A DNA stretch of 64,000 nt, from assembly GCA_945865925.1 (NCBI GenBank), contig CAMBFG010000005.1, positions 62,001 through 126,000 of the forward strand, given 5' to 3'. The stretch comes from Dehalococcoides mccartyi. Its GTDB lineage: Bacteria; Chloroflexota; Dehalococcoidia; UBA2979. Every line of letters starts with the position of its first letter. Positions within the stretch are counted from its first letter, which is position 1. The position numbers and the translations under genes are program-made. The notes beneath the pieces are model-generated. The model searched no databases, was not told where the DNA came from, and saw nothing but the letters and a program-made list of their open reading frames with translations. This document shows, piece by piece, positions 53,283-62,167 of the stretch.

Positions 53283-55805
53283 CTACACGCTCACCGGCGG
53301 CTCGGGTGGCGGTGGGGGTGGGATGCCCGGCGTTGGCGGGGGTGGGGGCGCGGCCATCACGATGCGTGCGGCCTCGCCTGAGGCCGCACCCGGCGCGCGA
53401 CCCACCGCGAACGCTTCCAGCCGGTCTTCCACACGCCGGAAGATCGAACCCACCGGGTACTTCCCGTCCACGCCTCGGGTGCCGCCCGCAGGCACGCCCG
53501 TCAGCACCTCGATGCCCTCCTCGATGCGGTCGACGGCCCAGATGTGGAAGCGGCCCGCCTCGATGGCAGCGACCACGTCCGGGCGCAGCACGAGGTTCTG
53601 GACGTTCGTGCGCGGCAGCATGACACCCTGGTCGCCGGACAGGCCGCGCACGCTGCAGATGTCGAAGAAACCCTCGACCTTCTCTGTCGCGCCGCCGATC
53701 GGCTGGATGTTCCCCAACTGGTCGACAGAGCCGGTGACGGCGATCCGCTGCTGGATGGGGGCCTCCGCCAGGGCCGAGAGCAGGGCGTAGGTCTCTGTGG
53801 AGGACGCCGAGTCGCCATCGATGTCGCCATACAACTGCTCGAAAGTGAGGCTGGCGTGCAGCGCGCTCGCGCGGTCCTGGCCGAAACGGTCGGCGAGCAG
53901 ACCTCGGAGGATGAGGAAGCCCTTGTTGTGGATGCGCCCGGCCATATCGCTGTCGCGCTCCACCATCACGATCGCGCCGTTGCCGCGCGAGACGACGCAC
54001 GTCACCCTCGATGGCCGCCCGAAGGAGATGTCGCCGAGGTCGTAGACGGAGAGCGCGTTGATCTGGCCGGAGCGCTCGCCCTTCGTGTCCACGTGGATCG
54101 AGCCGTCGTCCATCGCCGCCAGCACGCGGTCACGCACGAGGGCGGAGCGGTAGACCGACTCCTCGACGGCGCGCTCGACGTGCGAGGCCGCCACCACCGA
54201 GGCGCCCTCGGCACGCGCCCAGTAGTCGGACTGGCGGGTGACATCGAGGAACACGGCCATATTCGCGGAGAGGCGCCGTTGGTCAGCCACCATCCGCGAC
54301 GAGTGCTGGAGCAGGCGCGACACCGCGTCCCGACCGAACGGGAGCAACCCCCCGCGCGTCGCCTCGGCTCGCACGATGGAGGCAAGGCCCATCGCGTTCT
54401 CCGAGGTACACGGGAAGTCCGTCTCGAACTCGGCTTTCACGCGGAACAACTGGCGGAAGTCCGGGTCGTAGCGGTAGAGCGCGCTGTAGAGGTAGCCCTC
54501 GCCGACGAGGACGACTTTCACGTTCAGCGGGATCGGCTCGGGCCGCAGCCCGGTCGTCGGCATCAGGCTATACGTCTCCGCGAGGTTCTCGATGGCAACG
54601 GTGCCCGAGGTCAGTGCGCGTTTCAGGCCGTCCAACGCCGCCTGGTTCGCGAGCAGGTCACGCAGCCGGAGGACGAGGTAGCCGCCGTTCGCCTTCAGCA
54701 GCGCGCCAGCGCGGATCATCGTGTGGTCCGTCGCCATGCCGCCACCGGGCTGGCTCTGGTATTCGATGCGCCCCACGAGGTTCTGGTAGGTCGGGTTGAC
54801 CTCCGTGACGACGGGCGCGCCCTTCTGCGGGTCGTTCGTGACGGCCGGGTTCACCTCGTAACGGCGCATCGGAGACGCACTGGCCGCCAGGCCGAGGCCG
54901 AGCGGCAGCGCCGGGCCTGCCTCCACCGTGCGGAAGCGGTCGCGCTCATGGCGGAGGTCGTCGCGCACGGCGTCGAGGTACTCCTGCACCTCGACGTCAT
55001 GGCCGAAGCGTTCGGCCAGCGGCTGGAATAGGTGGTCGATGGCGAAGGCGGCGACCTCTTCGTCGAGGGCCGTGCCACGCTCGGTCGCCTCGCGCTCGGC
55101 GGCGCGGACACGGAGCAGTGCCTCCTGCACGCCTTCTTCGAGGGTGCGGCGCTTCTCGCCCATCGCCTGGCGCTCCGCCTCAGGTAGCGCGGCGAACTGC
55201 TCTTCGGTCGCCGGCTTCCCCTCGATCAGCGGCGCCGAAACGATGCCGGCCTGTCCGAACTGGAGTGCGAAGCCCATCTGAAGTGCGTGCGCCTGTAGCG
55301 CCTCGAGGATGAGGTCGCGCCCGCGCCCGACGTCCTCTGCCAATGCCTGTCGGCGCCGCACGTAGTCGTCCGAATCGAACGCGGCGCGGATCTCCTTCGC
55401 AGCAGCGGCGACCGCCTCCTCCATCGCGCGGACGAAGCGCAGCCCCTCGCCCGGCGCCAGGCTGATCGCTTGCGGATGGTCAGGCCTCGTGAAGTTGTGG
55501 ACGTACACCCAGTCGAGGGGAGGCTCGGCTGTCGCGGCTCGCCGCTTGAGGAACGCCGTGACGATGGTCTGCTTGCCGTAGCCGTCCGGCCCGGACACAA
55601 ACAGGTGGTACCCCGGCGCTTCCATCCCCAGCGCGAACTCGACAGCGCGGACGGCACGCTCCTGCCCGAACACGGCGTCGAGGTTGGGGAGGGCGTCAGT
55701 GGTCTCGAACGGGAGCCACTCCGCCGGGCAGGTCGCCGTCACCTGCTCCGCCGTCAGCCGCAGCGCCTCACGGAGCCCTCGAGGCGCATCAGGGGACGAG
55801 GTCAT
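53283..55805 (-). CDS. Lon-like ATP-dependent protease (AAA_32/LonC-type)
   Basis: The 840-residue protein has an AAA region (LFVSGPDGYGKQTIVTAFL as a modified Walker A), a long helical insert, the marker sequence GYLVLRLRDLLANQAALDGLKRAL, and a C-terminal Lon S16 protease domain with the catalytic serine in YGDIDGDSASSTETYALLSALA and lysine in GGATEKVEGFFDIC. The P-loop lacks the usual Ser/Thr after GK (GKQT). The C-terminus ends in an unusual Pro-rich tail (PPPPPTPGIPPPPPPEPP). It probably degrades misfolded proteins in the cytoplasm. Confidence 0.92.
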   Translation of the reverse strand: MTSSPDAPRGLREALRLTAEQVTATCPAEWLPFETTDALPNLDAVFGQERAVRAVEFALGMEAPGYHLFVSGPDGYGKQTIVTAFLKRRAATAEPPLDWVYVHNFTRPDHPQAISLAPGEGLRFVRAMEEAVAAAAKEIRAAFDSDDYVRRRQALAEDVGRGRDLILEALQAHALQMGFALQFGQAGIVSAPLIEGKPATEEQFAALPEAERQAMGEKRRTLEEGVQEALLRVRAAEREATERGTALDEEVAAFAIDHLFQPLAERFGHDVEVQEYLDAVRDDLRHERDRFRTVEAGPALPLGLGLAASASPMRRYEVNPAVTNDPQKGAPVVTEVNPTYQNLVGRIEYQSQPGGGMATDHTMIRAGALLKANGGYLVLRLRDLLANQAALDGLKRALTSGTVAIENLAETYSLMPTTGLRPEPIPLNVKVVLVGEGYLYSALYRYDPDFRQLFRVKAEFETDFPCTSENAMGLASIVRAEATRGGLLPFGRDAVSRLLQHSSRMVADQRRLSANMAVFLDVTRQSDYWARAEGASVVAASHVERAVEESVYRSALVRDRVLAAMDDGSIHVDTKGERSGQINALSVYDLGDISFGRPSRVTCVVSRGNGAIVMVERDSDMAGRIHNKGFLILRGLLADRFGQDRASALHASLTFEQLYGDIDGDSASSTETYALLSALAEAPIQQRIAVTGSVDQLGNIQPIGGATEKVEGFFDICSVRGLSGDQGVMLPRTNVQNLVLRPDVVAAIEAGRFHIWAVDRIEEGIEVLTGVPAGGTRGVDGKYPVGSIFRRVEDRLEAFAVGRAPGAASGEAARIVMAAPPPPPTPGIPPPPPPEPPVSV

Positions 55806-55886
55806 GCGGTGGCCCTTCCGTCAGCGCCGGGAGCGGGGCGCACCAGCAATGCTACAGGAGGGGTGCGGGTGGAACCTCGGCCAGCC

Positions 55887-56222
55887 TTAGCCCGCCGTCG
55901 GCCCCACGAACCGCCCATCCGCGCCCGGCACGAAGGGCATCACCTCCATGACGGCATCGAGGTTGAGCGGGCCGTAGATGTGCGGGAACACGTCGCCGTC
56001 GGAGGGCTCGTCGCGCACCTCGGAGGTGACGCGGGCACGGTCGATGCGCACGAGGGCGAGATGGACGTGGCCGGCGTAGTAGGCGTTCGCGACGGCTGCG
56101 ACCTGCTCGGCGCGCGAGCAGTGGATGAAGCCCTCGGTCGCCAGCGTGTCACCTCGGTACTCGCCCGCGGCCTGAGCGGCAGCCCACGCCTCGGCGCTCG
56201 CGATGTGGAAGATCGAGGGCAC
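55887..56222 (-). CDS. DUF952 family protein
   Basis: The 111-residue protein matches DUF952: IFHIASAEAWAAAQAAGEYRGDTLATEGFIHCSRAEQV, then VRIDRARVTSEVR and VFPHIYGPLNLDAVM. The EGFIHCS and FPHIYGPL motifs are diagnostic. The fold is related to ADP-ribosyltransferase-like domains; the function is unknown. The start GTG 56222 overlaps the PrpD stop (TAGTG). Confidence 0.88.
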   Translation of the reverse strand: MPSIFHIASAEAWAAAQAAGEYRGDTLATEGFIHCSRAEQVAAVANAYYAGHVHLALVRIDRARVTSEVRDEPSDGDVFPHIYGPLNLDAVMEVMPFVPGADGRFVGPTAG

Positions 56223-57586
56223 TAGCGGGCAGACACCGTCTGCCGCGTGAGGCGCACGATCTCGTCTGCTGTGGGGGCGCCTTCGAGGATGCGCGAAGCG
56301 ACCTCGGCGGCGCGGCCGGCGAGCAGGGTGTCCGTGAGGGCGATGAATTTCTCGGCGATGTCGCGCTCGGTGATGCCGCTCTCCGGGTCGCCGGCGGGGT
56401 GGTCCACGCGCTCCTCGATCCGTTCGCCGTTGCGCAGCGTGAGGGCGACAACCGCAGGCCACGCCGACGGGTACAGGGCATCGAGGGTGGTGTCCGGCGC
56501 GAAGCCGATGCGGTCAGCGAGCGTGAGGGTCTTCGTGTCCGCGATCGCCTCGTCCGTGAACCGCTGTGGTGCGAGGTCGCCGTGGCGGAGCGCGGCAGCG
56601 ACACAGAACGGCAGCGAGAATTTCGCGGCGTACGGCGTCGTCGGCTCCATGCCTTCGAGGAGTCCCAGCGCCTGCGTGTAGATGCGCACGTCCACGCGCT
56701 CGATGTCGTCGATGGCAAACTCCCGGCGCCGTCGGATGGCCAGTGCGCCGTCGACGGCCGAGTGGGTGTGGCGGCACGAGGCGTGAACCTTGAAGGAGAC
56801 GGTTTCGATGCGCCAGCGCGCCATGCCTTCAGCGGCCAGCCCTCGCGTGATGCGGTCGGCCTCGGGCGCCTGCGACATTGCAGCGAGCAGGCCCTTGGGC
56901 CCTTCGAGGATGCGCGTGGCGCCGGTAAACCCGCGCGCGCCAAGCAGCGCCGCCAGCGCACCGTCGTGCGCGGCCTTGCCCGGGTGGAGTTGCTTCGACA
57001 TTGCGCCGTCGGCGAGGAACTCCCAGAGGCCCGCCGCCATCGTCCCCGCGGAGCCGAGGGCGCGGTGCGTCGCCTCGCCATCGAGGCCGCCGAGGCGGGC
57101 AGCAGCCGCTGCCGCGCCGATGACGCCGGCGGTGCTCGTCGTGTGCCAGAACTCGTAGTGGGTGGTGCCGAGGGCTTCGCCGACACGGATGCTCGCCTCG
57201 TAGCCGATCGCGATCGCGTCGAGCAGGGCGTCGCCCGAGGAGCCCTCGCGCTCCGCTACGGCGAGGGCGGCCGCGACGATCGGTGCGCCGGGGTGGGAGA
57301 TCGACTCGCGGTCGAGGTCGTCCATCTCGAGGACATGCGCGGCGGCGGCGTTCGCGAGCGCAGCCAGCGGCGCCGAGGTGCGTTCGCCCGTCGCGAGGAT
57401 GGTGGCTTGCGGGTGCCCGCCGAGGTCACGGACGACATCGCGCACCATCGTGGGCGGTAGCAGATCCCCGCCGCCGAGCGCCGAGCCCAGCCAGTCGAGG
57501 AGGTAGCGCCGCGTCACGCGTCGCGTCGCCTCCGGTACCTGCGCCGTCGCGACCCACCGTGCGAGTGTCGCCGTCTCGTCAGCCAT
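56222..57586 (-). CDS. MmgE/PrpD family protein
   Basis: The 454-residue protein has the MmgE/PrpD helical domain: VTRRYLLDWLGSALGGGD, HVLEMDDLDRESISHPGAPIVAAAL (the HPG and MDD substrate region), GYEASIRVGEALGTTHYEFWHTTSTAG, SKQLHPGKAAHDG and KVHASCRHTHSAVDGAL. PrpD dehydrates 2-methylcitrate, but the family also includes cis-aconitate decarboxylases and unknowns. Citrate synthase lies 3.3 kb away on the same strand; no prpB is visible, so a methylcitrate cycle is only suggested. Confidence 0.9.
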   Translation of the reverse strand: MADETATLARWVATAQVPEATRRVTRRYLLDWLGSALGGGDLLPPTMVRDVVRDLGGHPQATILATGERTSAPLAALANAAAAHVLEMDDLDRESISHPGAPIVAAALAVAEREGSSGDALLDAIAIGYEASIRVGEALGTTHYEFWHTTSTAGVIGAAAAAARLGGLDGEATHRALGSAGTMAAGLWEFLADGAMSKQLHPGKAAHDGALAALLGARGFTGATRILEGPKGLLAAMSQAPEADRITRGLAAEGMARWRIETVSFKVHASCRHTHSAVDGALAIRRRREFAIDDIERVDVRIYTQALGLLEGMEPTTPYAAKFSLPFCVAAALRHGDLAPQRFTDEAIADTKTLTLADRIGFAPDTTLDALYPSAWPAVVALTLRNGERIEERVDHPAGDPESGITERDIAEKFIALTDTLLAGRAAEVASRILEGAPTADEIVRLTRQTVSAR

Positions 57587-57616
57587 GGTGTGACTCCTGA
57601 GCCCTCGGCCCCGAGT

Positions 57617-58399
57617 CTAGAGCGTCCCGGCACCCCTCTGTGCTTCAAGGAACGCGCGCCAGGTCTGTCGCCCCTCGCGGTGATTCGGTGTGACGAGCGC
57701 GTCGAGCGTGGCGGTCGAGGTGGGCGCGGGGCGGAGCGCCGGCTCGGGACGCCCGGTGACCTCCGCGAAGATCGAGGCGAGTTCGGAGGATTCGAGGATC
57801 TCCGGCCCGCCCATCTCGATGACCCCATTTGCCGGCGGTTGCGTCAGCAGGTCGACCACGAACGTGGCGACCTCCGCGCAGCCGACCGGCTGATACCGCA
57901 TCCCACGCGCGAGGAACGGCGTAGGCGGCGGTCGGTCGAAGACGTCCCAGAGCAACTCGTGGAACTGGGTTGTGCGGAGTGAGGTCCACGGCAGCCCGCT
58001 CGTCGCGAGCATCGCCTCGATCTCCACCTTCGCGCGGTACAGCGGGAACGCGACCTGCTCGATGCCGACGATCGAGAGGTATAGGACGTGGGCACCGCCC
58101 GCTGCCCGCACGGCATCGAGCAGTCCGCTCGTACCAGCGAGGTCGACGCCCTCGATCTGTCCGTCTGTCGCGCCCGAGGCGAGGTGGATGACGTGTTCGA
58201 CGCCCTCGAACGCAGCGGACGCCAGCGGCTGTCCCAGCGACGCAGCGCCGAGGTCGCCACTGACTGTCTCGACGCCCGCGGGGAGTACTGCATCGGGGCG
58301 GCGCACGAGCGCGCGCACCTCGTGTCCGGCGGCGACCAGTCGAGGCATGAGCGCGCGTCCGAGGCGTCCCGTGCCGCCGGTGACCAGAATGTTCGCCAC
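57617..58399 (-). CDS. NmrA-like NAD(P)-binding protein
   Basis: The 260-residue atypical SDR starts NILVTGGTGRLGRALMPRLVAAGHEVRALVRRP (GGTGRLG loop). It has GVEHVIHLASGATDG and the conserved YLSIVGIEQVAFPLYRAKVEIEAMLATSGLPWTSLR stretch (YRAK-x-E), typical of NmrA/TMR-like nucleotide sensors and quinone reductase relatives. The start GTG 58399 lies two bases after the quinone oxidoreductase stop, so the two are cotranscribed. Enzyme or sensor role is unknown. Confidence 0.87.
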   Translation of the reverse strand: MANILVTGGTGRLGRALMPRLVAAGHEVRALVRRPDAVLPAGVETVSGDLGAASLGQPLASAAFEGVEHVIHLASGATDGQIEGVDLAGTSGLLDAVRAAGGAHVLYLSIVGIEQVAFPLYRAKVEIEAMLATSGLPWTSLRTTQFHELLWDVFDRPPPTPFLARGMRYQPVGCAEVATFVVDLLTQPPANGVIEMGGPEILESSELASIFAEVTGRPEPALRPAPTSTATLDALVTPNHREGRQTWRAFLEAQRGAGTL

Positions 58400-58401
58400 G
58401 G

Positions 58402-59391
58402 CTAGTCCTCGATCGTGAGGACGATCTTGCCGAAGTTCGCGTTGGACTCCATCAGCTTGTGGGCTTCGCCCACCTGATCGAGGGGGAACGCGACGTCCAC
58501 GACGGGGACGAGGGTCTCGTTGGCGAAGAGCGGGAGCACGCGGTTCACGAAGGCCTGCACCAGCGTTGCTTTTTCCTCGAGGGGGCGGGCGCGGAGCAGC
58601 GTGCCGCGCACGCTCGCGCGCTTCTGGGAAAGGGCGCCGATGTTCATCTTCTCGACCGTGCCGCCGCCCATCGAGCCGACGATGACCATGCGGCCCTTCA
58701 GCGCGAGCGAGGCGATGTTCTGGTCCCAGTACGGTGCGCCGATCACGTCGAGGATCACGTCCACGCCTCGGCTGTTCGTGCGCTCCTTGATGACCGCGGC
58801 GAAGTCCTGGGTGTGGTACTCGATGCCGACATCGAGGCCCAACGCGGCCGCCTTCTCGAGTTTCTCCTGCGAGCCGGCCGTGCCGAAGACGCGGCAGCCC
58901 TGCGCGGAAGCCAACTGGATGGCGGCGGTGCCGACGCCCGAGCCCGCCGCGTGGATCAGGACGGATTCGCCCATCTTCAGTTCGCACTGGAGGAACAGCG
59001 CGTCGTACGCCGTCAGGAACACCTCGGGGATGCTCGCCGCCTGCTCGAACGACAGGTTCAGTGGCACCGGCATCAGCATCCGCTCGTGTACGGCGATCCG
59101 CGAGGCGTAGCCCATGCCACCGAGGAGCGCCATGACGCGGTCGCCGGCCTTCCAGCCCACGACCCGCTCGCCGACCTCGGCGATCACGCCAGCCATCTCA
59201 AGGCCGGGGATGTCGTTGCGTGTGCCCGGAGGCCCGTTGTAGCGCCCTCGACGCTGGAGGAGGTCAGCGCGGTTGAGGGCGCTCGCCCTCACCGCGACGA
59301 GGACTTCTTCCGGCCCGATCACGGGATCCGGCACCTCGAGGATGTCGAAGGCGTCCACCTGCTCCGGTCGCACGACTACTGCTGCGCGCAT
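58402..59391 (-). CDS. NADPH:quinone oxidoreductase (zinc-free MDR, PIG3-like)
   Basis: The 329-residue MDR protein has VPDPVIGPEEVLVAVRASALNRADLLQRRGRY, GLEMAGVIAEVG, the hydrophobic VFLTAYDALF segment and NADPH loop LIHAAGSGVGTAAIQLASAQG, with KRASVRGTLLRARPLEEK near the end, which is characteristic of the TP53I3/PIG3 subgroup. Zinc-binding cysteines are absent. It reduces quinones or enones. It leads the pair with the NmrA-like gene. Confidence 0.92.
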   Translation of the reverse strand: MRAAVVVRPEQVDAFDILEVPDPVIGPEEVLVAVRASALNRADLLQRRGRYNGPPGTRNDIPGLEMAGVIAEVGERVVGWKAGDRVMALLGGMGYASRIAVHERMLMPVPLNLSFEQAASIPEVFLTAYDALFLQCELKMGESVLIHAAGSGVGTAAIQLASAQGCRVFGTAGSQEKLEKAAALGLDVGIEYHTQDFAAVIKERTNSRGVDVILDVIGAPYWDQNIASLALKGRMVIVGSMGGGTVEKMNIGALSQKRASVRGTLLRARPLEEKATLVQAFVNRVLPLFANETLVPVVDVAFPLDQVGEAHKLMESNANFGKIVLTIED

Positions 59392-59443
59392 GACTGCCCT
59401 CGTCTCTGATCGGGTGCTCTACCTCGGGACGTAACTTCGCTGG

Positions 59444-59764
59444 CTAGCGCTTGCGAGGGCCACCGCGCGGGCGGCGCTGCTGGCGGCGACGTGCGACGTG
59501 GCTCGGGCGCTCCGTCGTCGCCTCGAGTACTGGCGTCTCGCGCGGCGGCGGCGCCTTCGGCCCATAGCGGCCGAGGATCGCGCGGGTCATGCGGTCGCTG
59601 ACGCGGATGGAGAGGGCGAGCATCGCGAAGGACACGACGCCAGTGAGCAGCAACTCCTGATTGGAGATGCCCTCCTGCCTCGACGAGATAAACGCGAGGA
59701 CGACGGCACCCGTTGCCGCGAACGTGATGGTCGTTGTCCAAGACTGAGGCTTGTTCTGTCTCAT
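59444..59764 (-). CDS. Small membrane protein with basic tail
   Basis: Not recognised. The 106-residue protein has two hydrophobic helices (TTTITFAATGAVVLAFIS and LLLTGVVSFAMLALSIRV) and a very basic, Arg/Pro-rich C-terminal tail (about 20 positive residues in the last 50), probably cytoplasmic and possibly membrane-phospholipid or nucleic-acid binding. It lies between the quinone oxidoreductase and transglutaminase genes on the same strand, with gaps of about 45 bases on each side. Confidence 0.6.
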   Translation of the reverse strand: MRQNKPQSWTTTITFAATGAVVLAFISSRQEGISNQELLLTGVVSFAMLALSIRVSDRMTRAILGRYGPKAPPPRETPVLEATTERPSHVARRRQQRRPRGGPRKR

Positions 59765-59806
59765 GCCCGCATCCTAGGGGACGGGCCCGCCGAGATCATG
59801 CGGCGC

Positions 59807-60421
59807 TCAAGCAAGCCGCTGACCGAGCCACGCCGACAGCCGTTCGATGAAGGCGTCGCGGCGAGGGGCCTCGTCACCCACGAACGCGGCGATCAGCGCT
59901 TCCTTCACCGCCTGCGGGTCGTCGTCCTCGTCCACGTGGATGATTTCCTCCACGTCGGCGGCGATGCGATGGTCGTCGCCGTGGCGGAAGCCCTCGTTCA
60001 CCGGCATGCCGAGGGCCTGTGCGGCCAGTGGCCACGTGGCGTCGACGGTGAACCACTCGTCGCGAAAGGCGTCGAGTTGCACACGCAGGAAGGTGTGTAC
60101 GTCCGGCACGGGCGCACGCCGCACCTCGTCGAGCAGGTCGGGCGGCAGCCACGGACTGTTCTCTTCGGTGAAGTGGTGCGTCGCGTGGATGATCATCACC
60201 CCCGCGCCCAACTCCTCGAGTACCTGCGCGAGCAGGTAATGCTTCCCCGAACACGTCCCACGCCACTCCTCGATCACCGTCTCCGGCCGCCGATCCGAGG
60301 CGCGTTGGTACGGCAGGTCCCGCACGATCCGCACCGCCTCCCCCACGCTGAGGTTCACCGACGCGTCGAGGACGCCTCGCTGGATCGCCGCAGCACGCAG
60401 TTGGGCAGCGAGATGAGGCAT
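59807..60421 (-). CDS. Transglutaminase-like domain protein
   Basis: The 204-residue soluble protein has the triad of transglutaminase-like enzymes: Cys in WRGTCSGKHYLLAQVLEELG, His in VPDVHTFLRVQLD, and Asp in WFTVDATWPLAAQALG. The fold is that of cysteine proteases, acyltransferases and peptide N-glycanases; substrate unknown. The DinB gene ends directly before this start on the same strand (TAG then ATG), so both are probably one transcript. Confidence 0.8.
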   Translation of the reverse strand: MPHLAAQLRAAAIQRGVLDASVNLSVGEAVRIVRDLPYQRASDRRPETVIEEWRGTCSGKHYLLAQVLEELGAGVMIIHATHHFTEENSPWLPPDLLDEVRRAPVPDVHTFLRVQLDAFRDEWFTVDATWPLAAQALGMPVNEGFRHGDDHRIAADVEEIIHVDEDDDPQAVKEALIAAFVGDEAPRRDAFIERLSAWLGQRLA

Positions 60422-60922
60422 CTAGAACATCCCGAACGCGCCTCGCCCCGCGTTGGGGACGAGGGCGAGCGTGCCCGCGATCTGCTGGACGTGCAGCAGG
60501 TCGTGGTAGGCGACGTGGTTCAGCAGTTCCGCGATCGTGATCGGCCCGGCGACCGAGTGCTGGCCCGGCCGTCCGAGATCTGAGGCGGTGAGTGCGCGGA
60601 ACGTGGCGACCTCGGCGGCACGGGCGCGATCGAACTCGTCGAGCAGCCAGGCGAGCGGGCGCTCGCGGAGGCCAGAGGCTTCGAGGCCAGCGACTTCCGG
60701 TTCGTCGAGGATGATCGGGTTCGCTTCGGCCAGCATCTTGTGGACGCGGGTGCGCTGCGACGGCCAGCGGTCGAGCAGGTGGGCGACGATGTCGCGCGCC
60801 GACCAGCCCTCGCCGTCACGCGCGTCGATGATCGCGTCGGGCAGGCTGGCCGTGAGCGCGCGGAGCACCGACGGTGTGCTCGCGATGACCTCGAGGGTGC
60901 CGGGTTCGAGGGTGGTGGGCAT
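60422..60922 (-). CDS. DinB/YfiT-like protein
   Basis: The 166-residue helical protein has GEGWSARDIVAHLLDRWPSQRTRVH and HVAYHDLLHVQQIAGTLAL, giving the three metal-binding histidines (HLLDRW, HDLLH). This resembles other DinB_2 proteins (WSARDIVAHL, HDLLHxxQI). It is one of three DinB-type genes here and the most canonical. ATG 60922 lies eight bases past the citrate synthase stop, so it follows that gene in one unit. Confidence 0.85.
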   Translation of the reverse strand: MPTTLEPGTLEVIASTPSVLRALTASLPDAIIDARDGEGWSARDIVAHLLDRWPSQRTRVHKMLAEANPIILDEPEVAGLEASGLRERPLAWLLDEFDRARAAEVATFRALTASDLGRPGQHSVAGPITIAELLNHVAYHDLLHVQQIAGTLALVPNAGRGAFGMF

Positions 60923-60930
60923 CGAAATGC

Positions 60931-62079
60931 CTACGCCCGCTCGCTCGGCGCGATGTACTCGCGCGGCTCGGGGCCGGTGTAGAGGGTGAGTGGGCGAATG
61001 AGGATGTTGTTCGCCGTCTGCTCGATCACCGATACGCACCATCCCGGCGTGCGGCCGACGGCAAAGATCGGGACGAAGAGGTCCGCCGGGATTCCGTGGA
61101 GGTAATAGACGACGCCCGCATAGAAGTCGACGTTCACGTTCACGCCGAGGCGTGCGTACGGCTTCATTGCGGCGACGACGGCCTCGAGGATGGCGTACCA
61201 CTTCGGCTGGCCCATCTCCTCGGAGAGGCGGCGGACGCCCTCACGCATGTGGCGTGCCCTCGGGTCTTCCGTGCGGTAGACGCGGTGTCCGAAGCCCATG
61301 ACCGCCTCGCGGTTGGCGCGCTTCGCCTTCACCCAGGCGGCGGCGTTCTGCGGCTCCGCGATCTCCATCGCCATCCGCATCACGTCCTCGGCGGCCCCGC
61401 CGTGCGCGGGGCCTGAGAGCGCGGCGACGGCGGCCGTGACCGCCGCGTGCAGGTTGGCCTCGGTCCCGGCGACCACGCGAGCCGTGAAGGAGGAGGCGTT
61501 CGCGCCGTGCTCCGCGTGCAGGATGAAGTCGGTGTCCATCAGCGCGGCGGCGTCCTCGGACGGAAGTTCACCCTTCACCATCCAGAGGAAGTTCGCGGCG
61601 TGACCGAGCGAGGGGTTCGGCGCGACGGGTTCGAGGCCCTGGCGGATGCGGTGGTGCGCCGCGACGAGCATCGGCACCTGGCTCGTCAGGCGGACGGCCT
61701 TGCGCAGGTTCGCCTCGCGCGACTTGTCCTCGACCTCGGGGTCCGAGGCGCCGAGGGCGGAGACGGCGGTGCGCAGCACCTCCATCGGGTGCGCGTCCTT
61801 GATCGCGCGGATCACCTCGATGGCGGAGGCGGGCAGTGTGCCCGCGTCCCGGAGTTCGCGGTCGAACTTCGCGCGCTCGTCGGAGGTCGGGAGGTCGCCG
61901 TGGAAGAGGAGGTAGGCCGTCTCCTCGAAGGAGGAGCGCTCGGCGAGGTCGTGGATTGAGTAGCCGCGATACCGCAGTTCTCCCGCGCGCCCATCGATGA
62001 AGCAGACGTCACTCCGGTCGAAGTAGACGCCGTTGAGACCTCGATGGATCTGGATCTGCTCGTCGGTCGCGTCCGCCAT
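60931..62079 (-). CDS. Citrate synthase (or 2-methylcitrate synthase)
   Basis: The 382-residue enzyme has IQIHRGLNGVYFDRSDVCFIDG, RGYSIHDLAERSSFEETAYLLFHG, the catalytic residues HAEHGANASSFTARV (His), MGFGHRVYRTEDPRA (His) and NVNVDFYAGVVYYL (Asp), and GWCVSVIEQ. It is the short, Gram-positive-type form that often includes 2-methylcitrate synthases. The PrpD-family gene 3.3 kb downstream keeps a propionate role open, but acetyl-CoA synthetase is also close. GAGGGG precedes ATG 62079. Confidence 0.93.
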   Translation of the reverse strand: MADATDEQIQIHRGLNGVYFDRSDVCFIDGRAGELRYRGYSIHDLAERSSFEETAYLLFHGDLPTSDERAKFDRELRDAGTLPASAIEVIRAIKDAHPMEVLRTAVSALGASDPEVEDKSREANLRKAVRLTSQVPMLVAAHHRIRQGLEPVAPNPSLGHAANFLWMVKGELPSEDAAALMDTDFILHAEHGANASSFTARVVAGTEANLHAAVTAAVAALSGPAHGGAAEDVMRMAMEIAEPQNAAAWVKAKRANREAVMGFGHRVYRTEDPRARHMREGVRRLSEEMGQPKWYAILEAVVAAMKPYARLGVNVNVDFYAGVVYYLHGIPADLFVPIFAVGRTPGWCVSVIEQTANNILIRPLTLYTGPEPREYIAPSERA

Positions 62080-62167
62080 CACCCCTCGCCCTTCCGCTGG
62101 GAGAGAGTCTAGCGGGCAGCGCGCGGAGACTCGCGGCCGGCTGCTCGAAGTCACCGGTCTCCACGGA

